A DNA stretch of 64,000 nucleotides from assembly GCA_963932465.1 (NCBI GenBank), contig OZ010792.1:280223836-280287835 (forward strand). The letters are read 5' to 3'. The notes under the pieces were generated by a model. It searched no databases. It was not told the origin of the DNA and saw nothing but the letters and a program-made list of their open reading frames with translations. Shown here piece after piece: positions 43,356 through 54,310 of the stretch. This stretch comes from Maratus speciosus. Lineage: Eukaryota; Arthropoda; Arachnida; Araneae; Salticidae. The translations under genes and the position numbers were made by a program. How positions within the stretch are numbered: position 1 is the stretch's first letter; each line of letters starts with the position of its first letter.

Positions 43356-45491
43356 ATGGCAGCTTCTAAAGATAATTTAGCAATTGAAAAACTTACAGCT
43401 ACGAACTATTCGGTTTGGAAATTTAAGGCAGAAATGATGTTAACTAAAGAAGACTTATTTCACGTAATTACGGAAGAACCGCCTGATCCAATTACGGACG
43501 CTTTGTCCAAAAGTGATAAGAAAGCCCGTGCACTAATTAATCTAACAATTGATGATAATCAAATTACTCATGTTAAAAATTTACAGACTGCCAGACAAAC
43601 TTGGCAAGCTTTGCGTGAAATCCATGAGCGACATAATTTGTCTAGCAAACTTTATCTCTTAAGAAAACTTTACGGGATTAAATTAGTGGAAGGTGGCAAC
43701 GTTGTTAATCATATTACAAAAATAATGGAATTAGTAGATAAATTAGCGGCCATAGGAGAAGTTATAAATGATAACCACATTTCTGCACTGTTATTATGCT
43801 CCCTACCCCAATCTTATGATACTCTTATTACTGCCCTTGAATCGAGAGAAGAAAATCAACTCACACCATCATTTATTAAGTCTAAACTTATTGACGAATA
43901 TAACCGACGATATGATAATAATGAGAGAACAGAAAATCCTGCCAGAGCATTTAAAGCACAGAAAAATTACAACAACAAAACAAGTAATAAATACTGCTCC
44001 AATTGTCGGATGAGAAACCATTATACCCAGGAATGTTGGCATAATAAAGCCAAAGCACAAAATACACCACAAAATCAACACATTAGACCAAACAAAAAAC
44101 ATTACTTTACATCACTAGTTTTTCAAAAGAGTGAAAACAATTTTAGAAGTGAACAAACACCAGAATCAAACCGTAGGTACAGTCACTCTGAAAATGAAAA
44201 CAATACATGGAGGGCGAGCGAAAATAAAAATTACATCTTTATAACACAAGGAATAGAAAACAAAACATTTATAGTAGACAGTGGCAGCTCTAGCCATATT
44301 GTGTGTTCAGAATCAATGTTTACAGAAATAAAATCACTTGAAAAAACAAATGTAGCCATCGCAAACGGGAAAAAACTTATCAGTTACGGGTCAGGTGACG
44401 TAAATATAAACACGCGAACATCAGACAACAACGTTCATGAAATAACACTTAAAGATGTATTACTAGTACCTGAAATCGAAACAAATTTATTATCGGTTAG
44501 CAAAGCGACGCAAAATGGATGTGAAATTACATTCAGAAATGACAAATGTATGTTCAAACTTAACGGAGAAATATGCTTAGAAGCGCGAAAGGTAAATAAC
44601 CTATACGAAGTTCAGTTGGCATTCCAAAACTATGCAAACGTAGCACAAAGCTGCAACAACAAAAATTGCCTAGAATTATGGCATCGTAGGTTAGGACATA
44701 GAAATCTAACATCAATTAAAGAAATTACGCAAAAGGAATTAGCTACAGGAATCCAAATAAACAACTGTAAGCATAACATAGATTGCGAACCGTGCATTAA
44801 GGAAAAATTAACTGATGAACCCTATCCAAAAATTGCAGAGTATAGAGCAACTAAAAGACTCCAGCTCATTCACTCCGACGTGTGCGGATCTTTTCAAACA
44901 CCAACAATAGGGGGGAAATCATACTTTTTGACTTTTATTGATGACTACTCACGATTTACGATCATATACCTATTGTCTAGAAAAAGTGAAGTTTACGAAA
45001 AACTTAAAGAATTCATCGCGTTAATTAGCAACAAATTTGGAGAAAAACCGAAAGCAATTAGAACAGATAACGGAGAGGAATTCACATCAGATGAAATAGA
45101 AAATTACCTCAGGACTAATGGGATAAAACATCAACACACAGTTCTATATTGCGCAAACCAGAACGGTGTGGCAGAGAGGGAAAATAGATCGTTAGTTGAA
45201 ATGGCAAGGACAATGTTAAGTGAATCAAATTTACCATTAAAGTTCTGGGGGGAGGCAATTTGCACAGCAAATCATTTGCAAAACAGACTACCGACAAAAG
45301 CAAATGAAAAGACGCCATACGAGTTATGGACAAATAGACAGCCAAACTTAAGTTACGTTAGGGTGTTTGGCTGCAAAGCCTTCGCATATATCAGTAAAGG
45401 CAGAAGACAAAAATTAGACGATAAAGCTACAGAGGGAATTTTCGTCGGATATGATATGATAATGAATCCAAAGGATATAGAATATATGTAG
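43356..45491 (+). CDS. copia gag-protease-integrase part of the polyprotein
   Basis: Long open frame of 711 codons. The Gag region (YSVWKFKAEMML near residue 20, a UBN2-type domain) is followed by a zinc knuckle CSNCRMRNHYTQEC (residues 214-227, CCHC). The aspartic protease motif is VDSGSSSH (Asp 308). Next come the integrase zinc-binding pre-domain ELWHRRLGH and the integrase core with Asp 508 (HSDVCG), Asp 571 (RTDNGEEF) and Glu 607 (GVAEREN), exactly the D,D-35-E spacing. The family normally continues without a break into RT; here a single frameshift near 45465 (after MNPK) ends the frame at 45491. The product would package and integrate the element's cDNA. Confidence 0.93.
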   Translation: MAASKDNLAIEKLTATNYSVWKFKAEMMLTKEDLFHVITEEPPDPITDALSKSDKKARALINLTIDDNQITHVKNLQTARQTWQALREIHERHNLSSKLYLLRKLYGIKLVEGGNVVNHITKIMELVDKLAAIGEVINDNHISALLLCSLPQSYDTLITALESREENQLTPSFIKSKLIDEYNRRYDNNERTENPARAFKAQKNYNNKTSNKYCSNCRMRNHYTQECWHNKAKAQNTPQNQHIRPNKKHYFTSLVFQKSENNFRSEQTPESNRRYSHSENENNTWRASENKNYIFITQGIENKTFIVDSGSSSHIVCSESMFTEIKSLEKTNVAIANGKKLISYGSGDVNINTRTSDNNVHEITLKDVLLVPEIETNLLSVSKATQNGCEITFRNDKCMFKLNGEICLEARKVNNLYEVQLAFQNYANVAQSCNNKNCLELWHRRLGHRNLTSIKEITQKELATGIQINNCKHNIDCEPCIKEKLTDEPYPKIAEYRATKRLQLIHSDVCGSFQTPTIGGKSYFLTFIDDYSRFTIIYLLSRKSEVYEKLKEFIALISNKFGEKPKAIRTDNGEEFTSDEIENYLRTNGIKHQHTVLYCANQNGVAERENRSLVEMARTMLSESNLPLKFWGEAICTANHLQNRLPTKANEKTPYELWTNRQPNLSYVRVFGCKAFAYISKGRRQKLDDKATEGIFVGYDMIMNPKDIEYM

Positions 45492-47352
45492 GAGGAAATG
45501 AAATAAAGATCGCGAGAACCGTTAAATTTCTCGAAAACAAATTTAAATATAGAAACGAGAAAGTAGAAAACAAACCAAAACAAGATGAAAATCGGGTTAA
45601 CGAAAATTTTGTAGAAATAGAAATTTCAAATAGCGATGAGACACCATCCACGTCCAATCAACCAGTAGCAGAACTTAGACGATCAGAAAGAATTAATAAA
45701 GGTGTACCTCCTGATAGGTTAATATATATGGTTAAGAACGAAAACGCTACTGAACCAAAAAATTATGAGGAAATCGAAAACATGGAAAATTTTAAGGATA
45801 AACAAAATTGGATAGATGCAATGAAAAGCGAAATGAACTCCCTTATGAAAAACAAAACTTGGTCAGTTGTAGAACCTCCACCAAAAAGGAGAATAATAGG
45901 TTGCAAATGGACCTACAAACTAAAACGCGACAACAAAGGAAAAATCCAAAAATATAAAGCACGTTTAGTTGCAAAAGGATATTCACAAAAATTCGGGGAG
46001 GATTATGATGAAACTTATGCACCAGTCGTGTCATATACAGCAATAAGAGCACTATTAATAACAGCATTGCATCAAAATTTAAATGTAAAACATATTGATA
46101 TTAACACCGCGTTCTTACATGGAGAGCTTGAGGAGGAGATATATATGTCACAACCAGAAGGTTTCGCCAAACCAAATGAGGAAAATAAAGTATGTAGGCT
46201 AAACAAAGCCATATACGGACTTAAACAAGCCGCGAGAGCGTAGCATAATAAAATCACAGAAACACTAAAAAAGATGAATTTCAGTCAGAGCAAATTTGAC
46301 TCATGCCTTTTTACGCGAAAAAGGGGCGATAACACAACATACATAATAACATACGTAGACGACATTTTAATTGCTGGAAAAGACGAAATAATAGAGGAAG
46401 TAATCGCGAGCTTAAATAAAGAATACGAGCTAAAAGATTTAGGTGACATCAGTAACTACCTATCTATGAACATTAAAAAAGTAAATAAAAGCTACATGAT
46501 AAATCAAACTCAGAAAATAGAAGAATTAATCAATAAATTTAATTTGCAAGACGCAAAACCGTGTAGCACACCCATGGAAACAAATTACACACGCTTTAAT
46601 GATGAGGATAACATTTTACCAAACAACACATATTACAGACAAGCCATAGGAGCACTTCTATATCTAGCAACTATAAGCAGACCTGACATCTGTGCAGCAG
46701 TAAACATTCTTAGCAGTAGAAATGAATCACCAAGAATGAAAGACTGGAATGCAGTAAAAAGAGTGATAAGATATTTAATGACTACAAAAAATTATAGTAT
46801 AGTTCTGAGCGGAGAAAGGAAACCGATACTTTAAGTTTATGCGGATGCAGATTGGGGAGGAGATGTAGATTCACGAAAATCAACGAGTGGGAACCTATAC
46901 ATGTTAGGAAGAAATCCCATACAATGGTCGACCAAGAAACAATCCTGCATTGCATTATCATCGGCAGAGGCCGAGTATGTGTCAGCAGCAAATGCAGCAA
47001 TTGAAATAAAGTGGCTAGTCAATCTACTGGAAGAATTAAACCTAAAGCAAACCTTACCTATAGACCTATAGACCTATATGAAGACAACCAGTCCACGATC
47101 AAGATAATAGAATTAGAAAAGCACTCAAGTAAGACTAAACATATTGAAAATAGGTTCCACCGGATAAAACAACTAAAGCAAGAAGGGACTATCAACCTAA
47201 AGTACTGCCCAACCAAATTGGTGATAGCAGACCTGTTTACGAAACCAGTTCCCAAACCTGTTTTTCAAACCCATAGAAGGAACTTAAATTTGTGTGAGAA
47301 TGAAACTTCAGAAATTAAGGAGGAGTTGATGGACATAAATCAAGCTAATTAG
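45466..47352 (+). pseudogene. copia reverse transcriptase-RNase H part, disabled
   Basis: Continues the polyprotein in a shifted frame. The RT shows WIDAMKSEMNSL, GCKWTYKLKRD, VKHIDINTAFLHGELEEE and the catalytic box YVDD at 46352-46363. RNase H shows YADADWGGDVDSRKSTSGN and SSAEAEYVSAA, and the tail ends in EDNQSTIKI...LFTKPVPKPV. Lesions visible are the frameshift near 45465, a TAG in place of the Trp codon in QAARAWHN (46241-46243), a TAA at 46832-46834, and an 8-bp duplication of TAGACCTA near 47068 that shifts the frame. Four lesions in an element with ~98.5% identical LTRs is notable. Confidence 0.92.
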
Positions 47353-47876
47353 CTGTGATAAAGATAATTTCCTCAGTTACATAAATGATGCGTCGTTTCG
47401 ACTCAGCCATAAATCTATTCAAATGAACCTTGAAATAACCTTGAAAACTTTGATAAAGATAATGACTTGTTGAGTGACTCATAGACATTAAACTGATTTA
47501 TTATTATTATTATGATATTGCTATTACAATTATTATTACTGATTTATTAACTTATAATGTAAATATTTTTTCATTCTGAAAATGTAGTCATTCCAGAGAA
47601 GAGGCATGAAAATGCTCTCTCTTTCTTACAATTTAAACAATGTGAATTAAATAGCTTAAAGTGTTACCACTGCTTATTTATTTGATATAATAGTCTACAA
47701 TTTCTTTTGTCAAAGGACGTTATAAAGAGTGGTTGATTAAAATTTGACAACTAACACATATTGGATTAAACAAAGTGTGGATTTACACCGAAATAGATAA
47801 GTATCCTGAAGAACGGGTAAGTCCCAATTTTATACAACTTACTCACGCCTTTTTCATTGGGATTCAAATCCTAACA
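47327..47876 (+). repeat. 3' LTR of the copia element
   Basis: Same borders as the 5' LTR. Differences seen by eye lie near 47370, 47386, 47453, 47550, 47609, 47716 and 47734-47735. Confidence 0.97.
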
Positions 47877-47881
47877 AGCAT

Positions 47882-49269
47882 AAGGGTACTTCAACGCTGT
47901 CATCAACAACAAACACCTTGCTAACGGTATCTTGCGGCTTCCCGACATTTGGCAAAATGTACTAAACTTTGCAAGTAATTATATTGAAGAAATGTAATGC
48001 AAATTTACTTGTAAGTTCATTAAAAATTGTTTTATATCTATATTGTCACTACTTTATTTACAACCCTCGTATAAAGGAAATTCCCTGTTTATTGAGGGGA
48101 AAATTACGATTTCCACATAAAATAGAAAATTTCCGTAAAAAAATTCACTTAAAATCTCACTTAGATATACGGAACATTTGTACAGTGTGTAAATCAATGG
48201 TATCTGGATATTTTTGACCATTCAGTGTGGTATAGATTGCACTTAATCTCAATATATATAGGTTCTTCCTTCTTATCGTTGATCAATACAAACTAATTCG
48301 TAAACTATTAGATTTAGAGGTATAGTTTCAAATTCAAAAACGTTTCAAATGATGCTCTTCATCTTACCGAAATCCATTTATGTAAAAAAGTTAGGAAATT
48401 TAAATTTTTATACGGCCCCTATGTACTATAAGAAATACTTAGCAAAACTTTCACTATATTCTAACTAGCAAAACAGCAAAAATTCCATTACTCTATGACA
48501 AAATTTACACGAGTTATGATACTTTGAAATTTATGAATTATCAGCGTTTCATGTCAATTTAATATCAGAAAACTCCGAAAATTTATAAAATCCAAAGTAT
48601 CAAAACTCGTGTAAATTTTGGTCGTTCGAAAATCGAATTTTTACTGTGTCACATGTTACATGTTTAAATTTTGCATGGAAAAACTTTTTTGTAGAGGATC
48701 CAGGACCATATAAAAATTTGCGAGTCGAAACCCGTCGAATTCGACGAATGAAAATGTTTAAAAGAACTGATTGACTGAATTCATAAAAAAATAACAAAAA
48801 TAATTACAATAATTAATCAGTATTATATTTCCTTGCCTAACTCTTAAAACAAATATTATTTTTAACGAAAGTTTAATTTCAACATTTCAAATTATTGAAA
48901 AATTAAACTTTATCCCTATACGTAATCAGTAACATGCAATTAAGATAATGAAATTATGACGTTACTAGCTGAAATACCTGGCGTTGACCGGGGTTTTAAA
49001 CATGTTTGATTAGAAAAATTAATTTTAAAATTGAACAATGTACGGTCTACGAATTTTGCGCAAATATGTTATCTTTTTTAATATATTGAAAGCTTGAGAA
49101 ATTTTGCTTTTATACCAATATTTAAAAGAAAAAAAAAAAGTTTCCCAAGCCTTAAAAAATATAGTCTTGCTTTTTGAAAAAAAATTGAAAAAGAAATGTA
49201 AATTCATGTAAAGCCCTTCATGATATCACTTTCTCTTGTAAACGCCATGCATTAACCATATATCCGTTT
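47882..49269. other. Unassigned flank with one hairpin element
   Basis: The first ~110 bases continue the sequence interrupted by copia. After that no gene is visible apart from the inverted repeat at 48395-48720. Confidence 0.45.
48395..48720. repeat. Inverted repeat / possible MITE
   Basis: AAAATTTACACGAGTTATGA (about 48500) pairs with AAAACTCGTGTAAATTTT (about 48602). Outer parts pair less well (TAAATTTTTATACGGCCC against CCATATAAAAATTTG). No clear duplication, non-coding. Confidence 0.65.
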
Positions 49270-49838
49270 TAGAGTAATAATATAAAAGAAAAACCCTAGA
49301 AAATTCTGTTAAGAATGCAAATATGTAAGTTTATGAGATTAAATTGTAAAAAAATCAAATTCTGGTATTGTGTCAATTTATTCATATGGAATAAAATTTT
49401 ATTGAGTGTAATGTCAGTACCTCTATTTATTTTTAACGTTTAGATTTATACAATTCTAAAAATTTGTCGAAAGGAATTTTTCCCTATCTGTAATTTTATT
49501 GTTATTATTTCTTATATATGTTAATATTATAAATATTATTGAATTGATTGTACGTTATTTACATTAAAAGCAACATTTTTATTTTATCTGTAACAAAGTG
49601 AAAATGCGTAAATTTTAAAAGATTATTGTAACGATTGTTTAATACGTTAAACTTCATAAATGGATAAAACATCGGCTATAAAAATTTTCCTACCAAAGGA
49701 AAATAATTATGAAATTTTCTGGGATTTGTAGAGTGCAATATTTCGTATATTTTTATATTACACCATTACTTTTGATATATAGCATTCAAGACGACATTTT
49801 TACCTTGTTTTTGGTTGCACTTAAATCGTTTACTCATC

Positions 49839-49887
<49 letters not shown>

Positions 49888-50918
49888 CAACAACATATAT
49901 CCGTGCATGAACATAGAATAGATATTAGATATATAAAATAGAATATCTCTTTAAAATTCATGTATCGGTGTAAGATTCTATTGAAAACGTACATAGATTA
50001 ACATACAAGATGGGACATTTCCATAGAGCGTAATGTAATACGATTGCGATCGTAGTGCCTTTAGTGACAATGGGGAAGAAACTCCCCATCCTTGTAAAAT
50101 TTTTATTATTAAGCATCTTCCTTATTGTGATCGTTCTTTTTTAAATTTTTCATGTTTACGTTTTCAATAGAATCTTACACCGATGCATGAACATAGAATA
50201 GATATATTTTATATATCTAAAATTCTATTTTCTATATCTAATATCTATTCTACGCTCATGCACGGATACATGCTTTTTTTTTATTTATTTTTTATTTATT
50301 TATTTATTTATTTATTTACGTGATGAAGGAACGATATAAGTGCACCGAAAAACAGGGTAAAAATTTCATCTTCAATGCTATATATGAAGTAAATATGATA
50401 TAATTGGACTTAAAGCTACATAAAGTAATGGTGTAATATAAAATTATACGAAGTATTGCGCTCTACAAATCTCAGAAAATTTCATAAATATTTCCATTCA
50501 GTAGGAAAATTTTGCCGATGTTTTATTAATTTATGAAGTTTAACGTATTAAAAAATCGTTACAATAATCTTTTAAAATTTACGCATTCTTACACTTCTTA
50601 CACATAGAATAAAAACATCGTTTTTAACGTACATAACGTACAATCAATTCAATAATATTTATAATATTAACATATAAGAAATAATAATAAAATTACAGAT
50701 AGGGAAAAATTCATTTCGACAAATTTTTAGAATTATATAAATCTAACAGTTAAAAATAAATAGAGGAACTGACATTACACTCAATAAAGTTTTATTGGAT
50801 ATGAATAAATTAACACAAAACCTGAATTTGATTTTTTACAACTATATCTCATAAATTTACATATTAACGTTATTAACAGAATTTTCTAGGGTTTTCTTTT
50901 ATATTATTATTCTAATTA
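49270..50918. repeat. Large palindrome, arms ~720-760 bp
   Basis: The left arm (49270-49992) and right arm (about 50152-50918) are inverted copies along their full length. The outer pair is AAAACCCTAGAAAATTCTG and its inverse. Further pairs are TTGAATTGATTGTACGTTAT and ACGTTAAACTTCATAAAT with their inverses, and TCGGTGTAAGATTCTATTG against its inverse. The central spacer is ~160 bp. Arms differ mainly in microsatellites: A44 in the left arm (49840-49886) against (TTTA)n in the right (50282-50320). No ORF and no known family. Confidence 0.9.
49993..50105 (+). repeat. Palindrome spacer block B, repeated inverted at 52.6 kb
   Basis: ACATAGATTAACATACAAGA, CCATAGAGCGTAATG, ACGATTGCGATCGTAG and CAATGGGGAAGAAACT recur in inverted order at 52622-52735. 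The GATTGCGATC core is itself palindromic. Confidence 0.8.
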
Positions 50919-51349
50919 TCATTTTTAAGTTAAAGATGACCACTACAAGTGCGGTAAATAAACAAGTGGGTAAGTGTGATCACAGATCGCACAGAGGGTT
51001 TCGTTTAATATTCCTTTCAAAACACTTTATCCTTTTGAAAAATCTGTTAGTTCCACATTTCACAACCAGGGGCGCACTTGATTCTAAACAAACCTGTATC
51101 CGAACGAAAATTCTTTTTACATACTATCCGTAGATATATTAGTCGAGGGGATTGGGCCCATAGCACCCGAGATAAGTAGGCGCACCTGGCGGAAAAAAAT
51201 GGAACTAAAATATGTAAAGTTATGGTGCATAATATAAAAGAATGGTCAAAGGGGTGTCGGCAAAAGTTGGAAAATTTCTCCCCGGGTTAAAAGAGCGGAG
51301 GTTAGAAAAATTGCTTAAAATACACAAGTTAGAGCCCAGAGGGGTAAAT
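50919..51349. other. Unassigned interval
   Basis: No gene or repeat recognised beyond weak similarity to the first unit of array 4 from about 51280. Confidence 0.4.
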
Positions 51350-52205
51350 AATAAAAGACTTTTTGAAAATTTTATGATTTGTCGTGTGGTCTGAGGCATT
51401 CAGCTATACGTATGCCAAATTTCATGTCACCAACTTAATTAGGGGCTCTCTTAGAAAGAATTGTTCAAATACATATGTGGTAGCTCAAAGGGTTAAACGT
51501 AAGATTTTATGATTTGTCGCCAGGCCTCAGGTGTTCTGCAATAAGTATGCAAAATTTCAAATCTCCAATTTAATCAGGGGCTCAGTTAGAAAGAATGGCT
51601 TAAAATACACAAGCTGGAGTTGAAAGGGTTAAACATAAAACTTCTTCAAAATTTATTATTTGACGTGAGATCTGAGGTGTTCAGCTATAATTTAAAAATT
51701 TTATGATTTGTCATTTGATGTGAGGTGTTCAGCTATAAGTATGCAAAATTTCACGTCTCCAAACTAATTAGGAACTCACTTAGAAATAATTGTTTAAAAT
51801 ACACATGCGGGAACCCAAAGGGTTAAATGTACGACTTTTTCAAAATTTTATCATTTGTCGTATGATGTGAGGTATTCAGCTATATGTACCCAAAATTTCA
51901 TGTCTCCAACATAATTAGGGGCTCACTTAGAAAGAATTGTTTAAAATGCACATGTGGGACCCCAAAGGGTTAAATGCACGACCTTTTCAAAATTTGATGA
52001 TTTGTTGTTGGATGTGAGGTGTTCAGCTATAAGTATTCAAAATTTCACGCCTCCAACCTAATTAGGGGCTCACTTAGAAATAATTGTTTAAAATACACAT
52101 GCGGGAGCCCAAAGGGTTAAATGTACGACTTTTTCAAAATTTTATGATTTGTCGTATGATGTGAGGTATTCAGCTATAAGTACCCAAAATTTCATGTCTC
52201 TAACA
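51350..52205. repeat. Tandem array 4, ~148-bp unit, about six copies
   Basis: AAAATTTTATGATTTGTCGT, GAGGTGTTCAGCTATAAGTA, AAAATTTCATGTCTCCAAC, ATTAGGGGCTCACTTAGAAA and CCCAAAGGGTTAAA recur in this order from about 51365 to 52200. One unit is internally truncated near 51690. Confidence 0.9.
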
Positions 52206-52310
52206 TGTATAGTTTCTGAGAACGGGCTCTGTGACGGACAGACAGACGGACAGACAGACAGACAGAGGAGCGAGACGAATAGGGTTTCGTCAGTTGAACG
52301 AAACCCTAAA
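52206..52310. repeat. GACAGACGGA tract and hairpin tail closing array 4
   Basis: GACGGACAGACAGACGGACA (from 52232) runs into GAGGAGCGAGACGAA, then the perfect 11-bp stem-loop TAGGGTTTCGT (52280-52290) with ACGAAACCCTA (52298-52308), then AAAAAAG. Confidence 0.88.
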
Positions 52311-52621
52311 AAAGCAGCTAAATAAATAAAGCAATCATGAATAGAATATCGTCTGACGTCTGACATCTACTTCGTTTTAGGAAAGAATAGACATTCAAAG
52401 TATAAAGAGTAAACATATTTCTTCAACATAGGCAAATTTCGGAGGCTTGTTAATTCTTCCCCCTTGTCGGTAGTGACGCTAGTACTGTTGCCATTACAGA
52501 TTTTGCCGTAAATTTTCCATCTTGGTCCTTGATCTATGGAAAACGTAAACATGCAACGTTAAAAAAAGAAAGATCACATTATATAGATCATATAGATACT
52601 CAATAATAAAAATATTACAAG

Positions 52622-52735
52622 GATAGCGAGTTTCTTCCCCATTGCCACTAAAAGCGCTACGATCGCAATCGCATTACCATTACGCTCTATGGGAGTGTCC
52701 GATCTTGAATGTTAATCTATGGTAACACATAGCTT
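52622..52735 (-). repeat. Inverted partner of block B
   Basis: Inverse of 49993-50105 at roughly 85-90% by eye. Together the two blocks bracket the right palindrome arm and array 4, which suggests a ~2.7-kb unit with ~115-bp inverted ends. Confidence 0.78.
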
Positions 52736-53026
52736 TTTATTAAAGAGGATTAATTGAGGTTTTCATCTTTAGTATTACGTAATGAAAATTGAGCGAAAAT
52801 TGTGCTATTATGAAACAATTATAATTTTTGTTTTCAACGAAATCTAATAATAAACAATTAAATTTAAAAAATTACACACTTAACCCTTTGGGGTTTGCAG
52901 TGTTTCAAGAGTTCTGAAGTTCCTAACCCCTTGCAGGCACATTTTTACTGAAGTTAGTTATTTAACCCCCTCAGCGCTTCCCTTGTTGTGCAAGTCACTT
53001 CGATAGTCTTTTCCATCCTTTATTTC

Positions 53027-54310
53027 GTAATTGTTCCAAACCGGAACTTACAAAGAGTAATTTTCAAAATTCGTCTTTTTTAAGCGAAATATTACAAGGA
53101 GGGTGCCACATGTACGTATGTCAGATCCTTTTTGGGACGGAGCATCGATTGGCTATCTCCATTTTTCCCTAGCTGTCACCTGGGGGGAACCGAGGGGAGG
53201 GGGGGGATTAAAATTTTTTTTTTTTTTTAATTTTGTCACAGGGGGGTCATGTGACATATCTAAAGTTAGGTCTTGACCTAAGCTCCACATTCCTGTCTTT
53301 CTTTTTTTTAGTTCTTTTTTTAGCCTCCAGGGGGCGTTTTTAGGCGTTTTTTAGAAGGTGCTTGAAAACCCCCAAGTTTGGTGTCCGCTGAAAGGTCATG
53401 ACATAAGCTCTTCATCTATGATCTCATCCCCTAGTTTAACTCATATTTTAGGCAGTAGTAGGCTCTTTAAGGCAATTGTTCCAAACCGGAACTTACAAAG
53501 AGTAATTTTCAAAATTCGTCTTTTTTAAGCGAAATATTGCTCGGAGGGGGCCACATGTACGTATGTCAAATGTTTTTTGGGACGGGGCATCGATTAGCTA
53601 TCTCCATTTTTTCCTAGCTGTCACCTGGGGGGAACCGGGGGGAGGGGGGTCATGTGACATATCTCTAGTTAGGTCTTGACCTAAGCTCCACAACCCTGAC
53701 ATTCGTTTCATTTTTTTAGTTCTTTTTTTAGCCTCCAGGGGCGTTTTTAGGCGTTTTTTGGAAGGTGCTTGAAAACCCCCAAGTTTGGTGTCCACTGAAA
53801 GGTCATGACATAAGCTCTTCATCTATGATCTCATCCCCTAGTTTAACTCATATTTTAGGCAGTAGTAGGCTCTTTAGGGCAATTGTTCCAAATGGAAACT
53901 TACAAAGAGTAATTTTCAAAATTCATCTTTTTTAAGCGAAATATTGCTCGGAGGGGACCACATGTACGTATGTCAGATGTTTTTTGGGACGGGGCATCGA
54001 TTGGCTATCTCCATTTTCCCCTAGCTGTCACCTGGGGGGAACCGGGGGGAGGGGGGGGGGGCTTAAAATTTTGTTACAGGGGGGTCATGTGAGATATCTC
54101 TAGTTAGGTCTTGACCTAAGCTCCACAACCCTGACTTTCGTTTCCTTTTTTAGTTCTTTTTTTAGCCTCCAGGGGGCGTTTTTAGGCGTTTTTTGGAAGG
54201 TGCTTGAAAACCCCCAAGTTTGGTGTCCACAGAAAGGTCATGACATAAGCTCTTCATCTATGATCTCATCCCCTCTTTCAGCTCACAATTTAGGCAGTAG
54301 TAGGCTCTTT
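53027..54310. repeat. Tandem repeat, ~400-450-bp unit, three copies
   Basis: ATTGTTCCAAACCGGAACTT recurs at about 53027, 53478 and 53880 (last copy altered to AAATGGAAACTT). Each unit then contains CGTCTTTTTTAAGCGAAATA, CCACATGTACGTATGTCA, AGCTGTCACCTGGGGGGAAC, GTTAGGTCTTGACCTAAGCT and TTTAGCCTCCAGGGGGCG. Units differ by G-run length and a ~40-bp indel. The GGTCTTGACC word is a palindrome. The short minus-strand frame at 53.6 kb is spurious. Confidence 0.9.

Larger units (their letters stand above)
42647..47876 (+). mobile_element. Full-length Ty1/copia LTR retrotransposon
   Basis: A 5,230-bp element with two 550-bp LTRs that differ by about 8 bases by eye (~98.5% identity). It is flanked by a perfect 5-bp duplication, AGCAT (42642-42646 and 47877-47881). 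LTR borders are TGATGG...CTAACA. The polypurine tract AAATTAAGGAGGAG lies directly before the 3' LTR. The gene order is gag, protease, integrase, RT, RNase H, which is diagnostic of copia. The primer-binding site after the 5' LTR (AGATTATGATTACTG) is not one I can match to a tRNA. Confidence 0.97.

Noticed and set aside
43869..47255. Several minus-strand frames across the copia element.
   Set aside because: Shadows of the gag-pol coding frame on the plus strand.
53598..53822. 74-codon minus-strand frame with basic residues.
   Set aside because: It lies within one unit of the 53-54-kb satellite and is not preserved in the other units.
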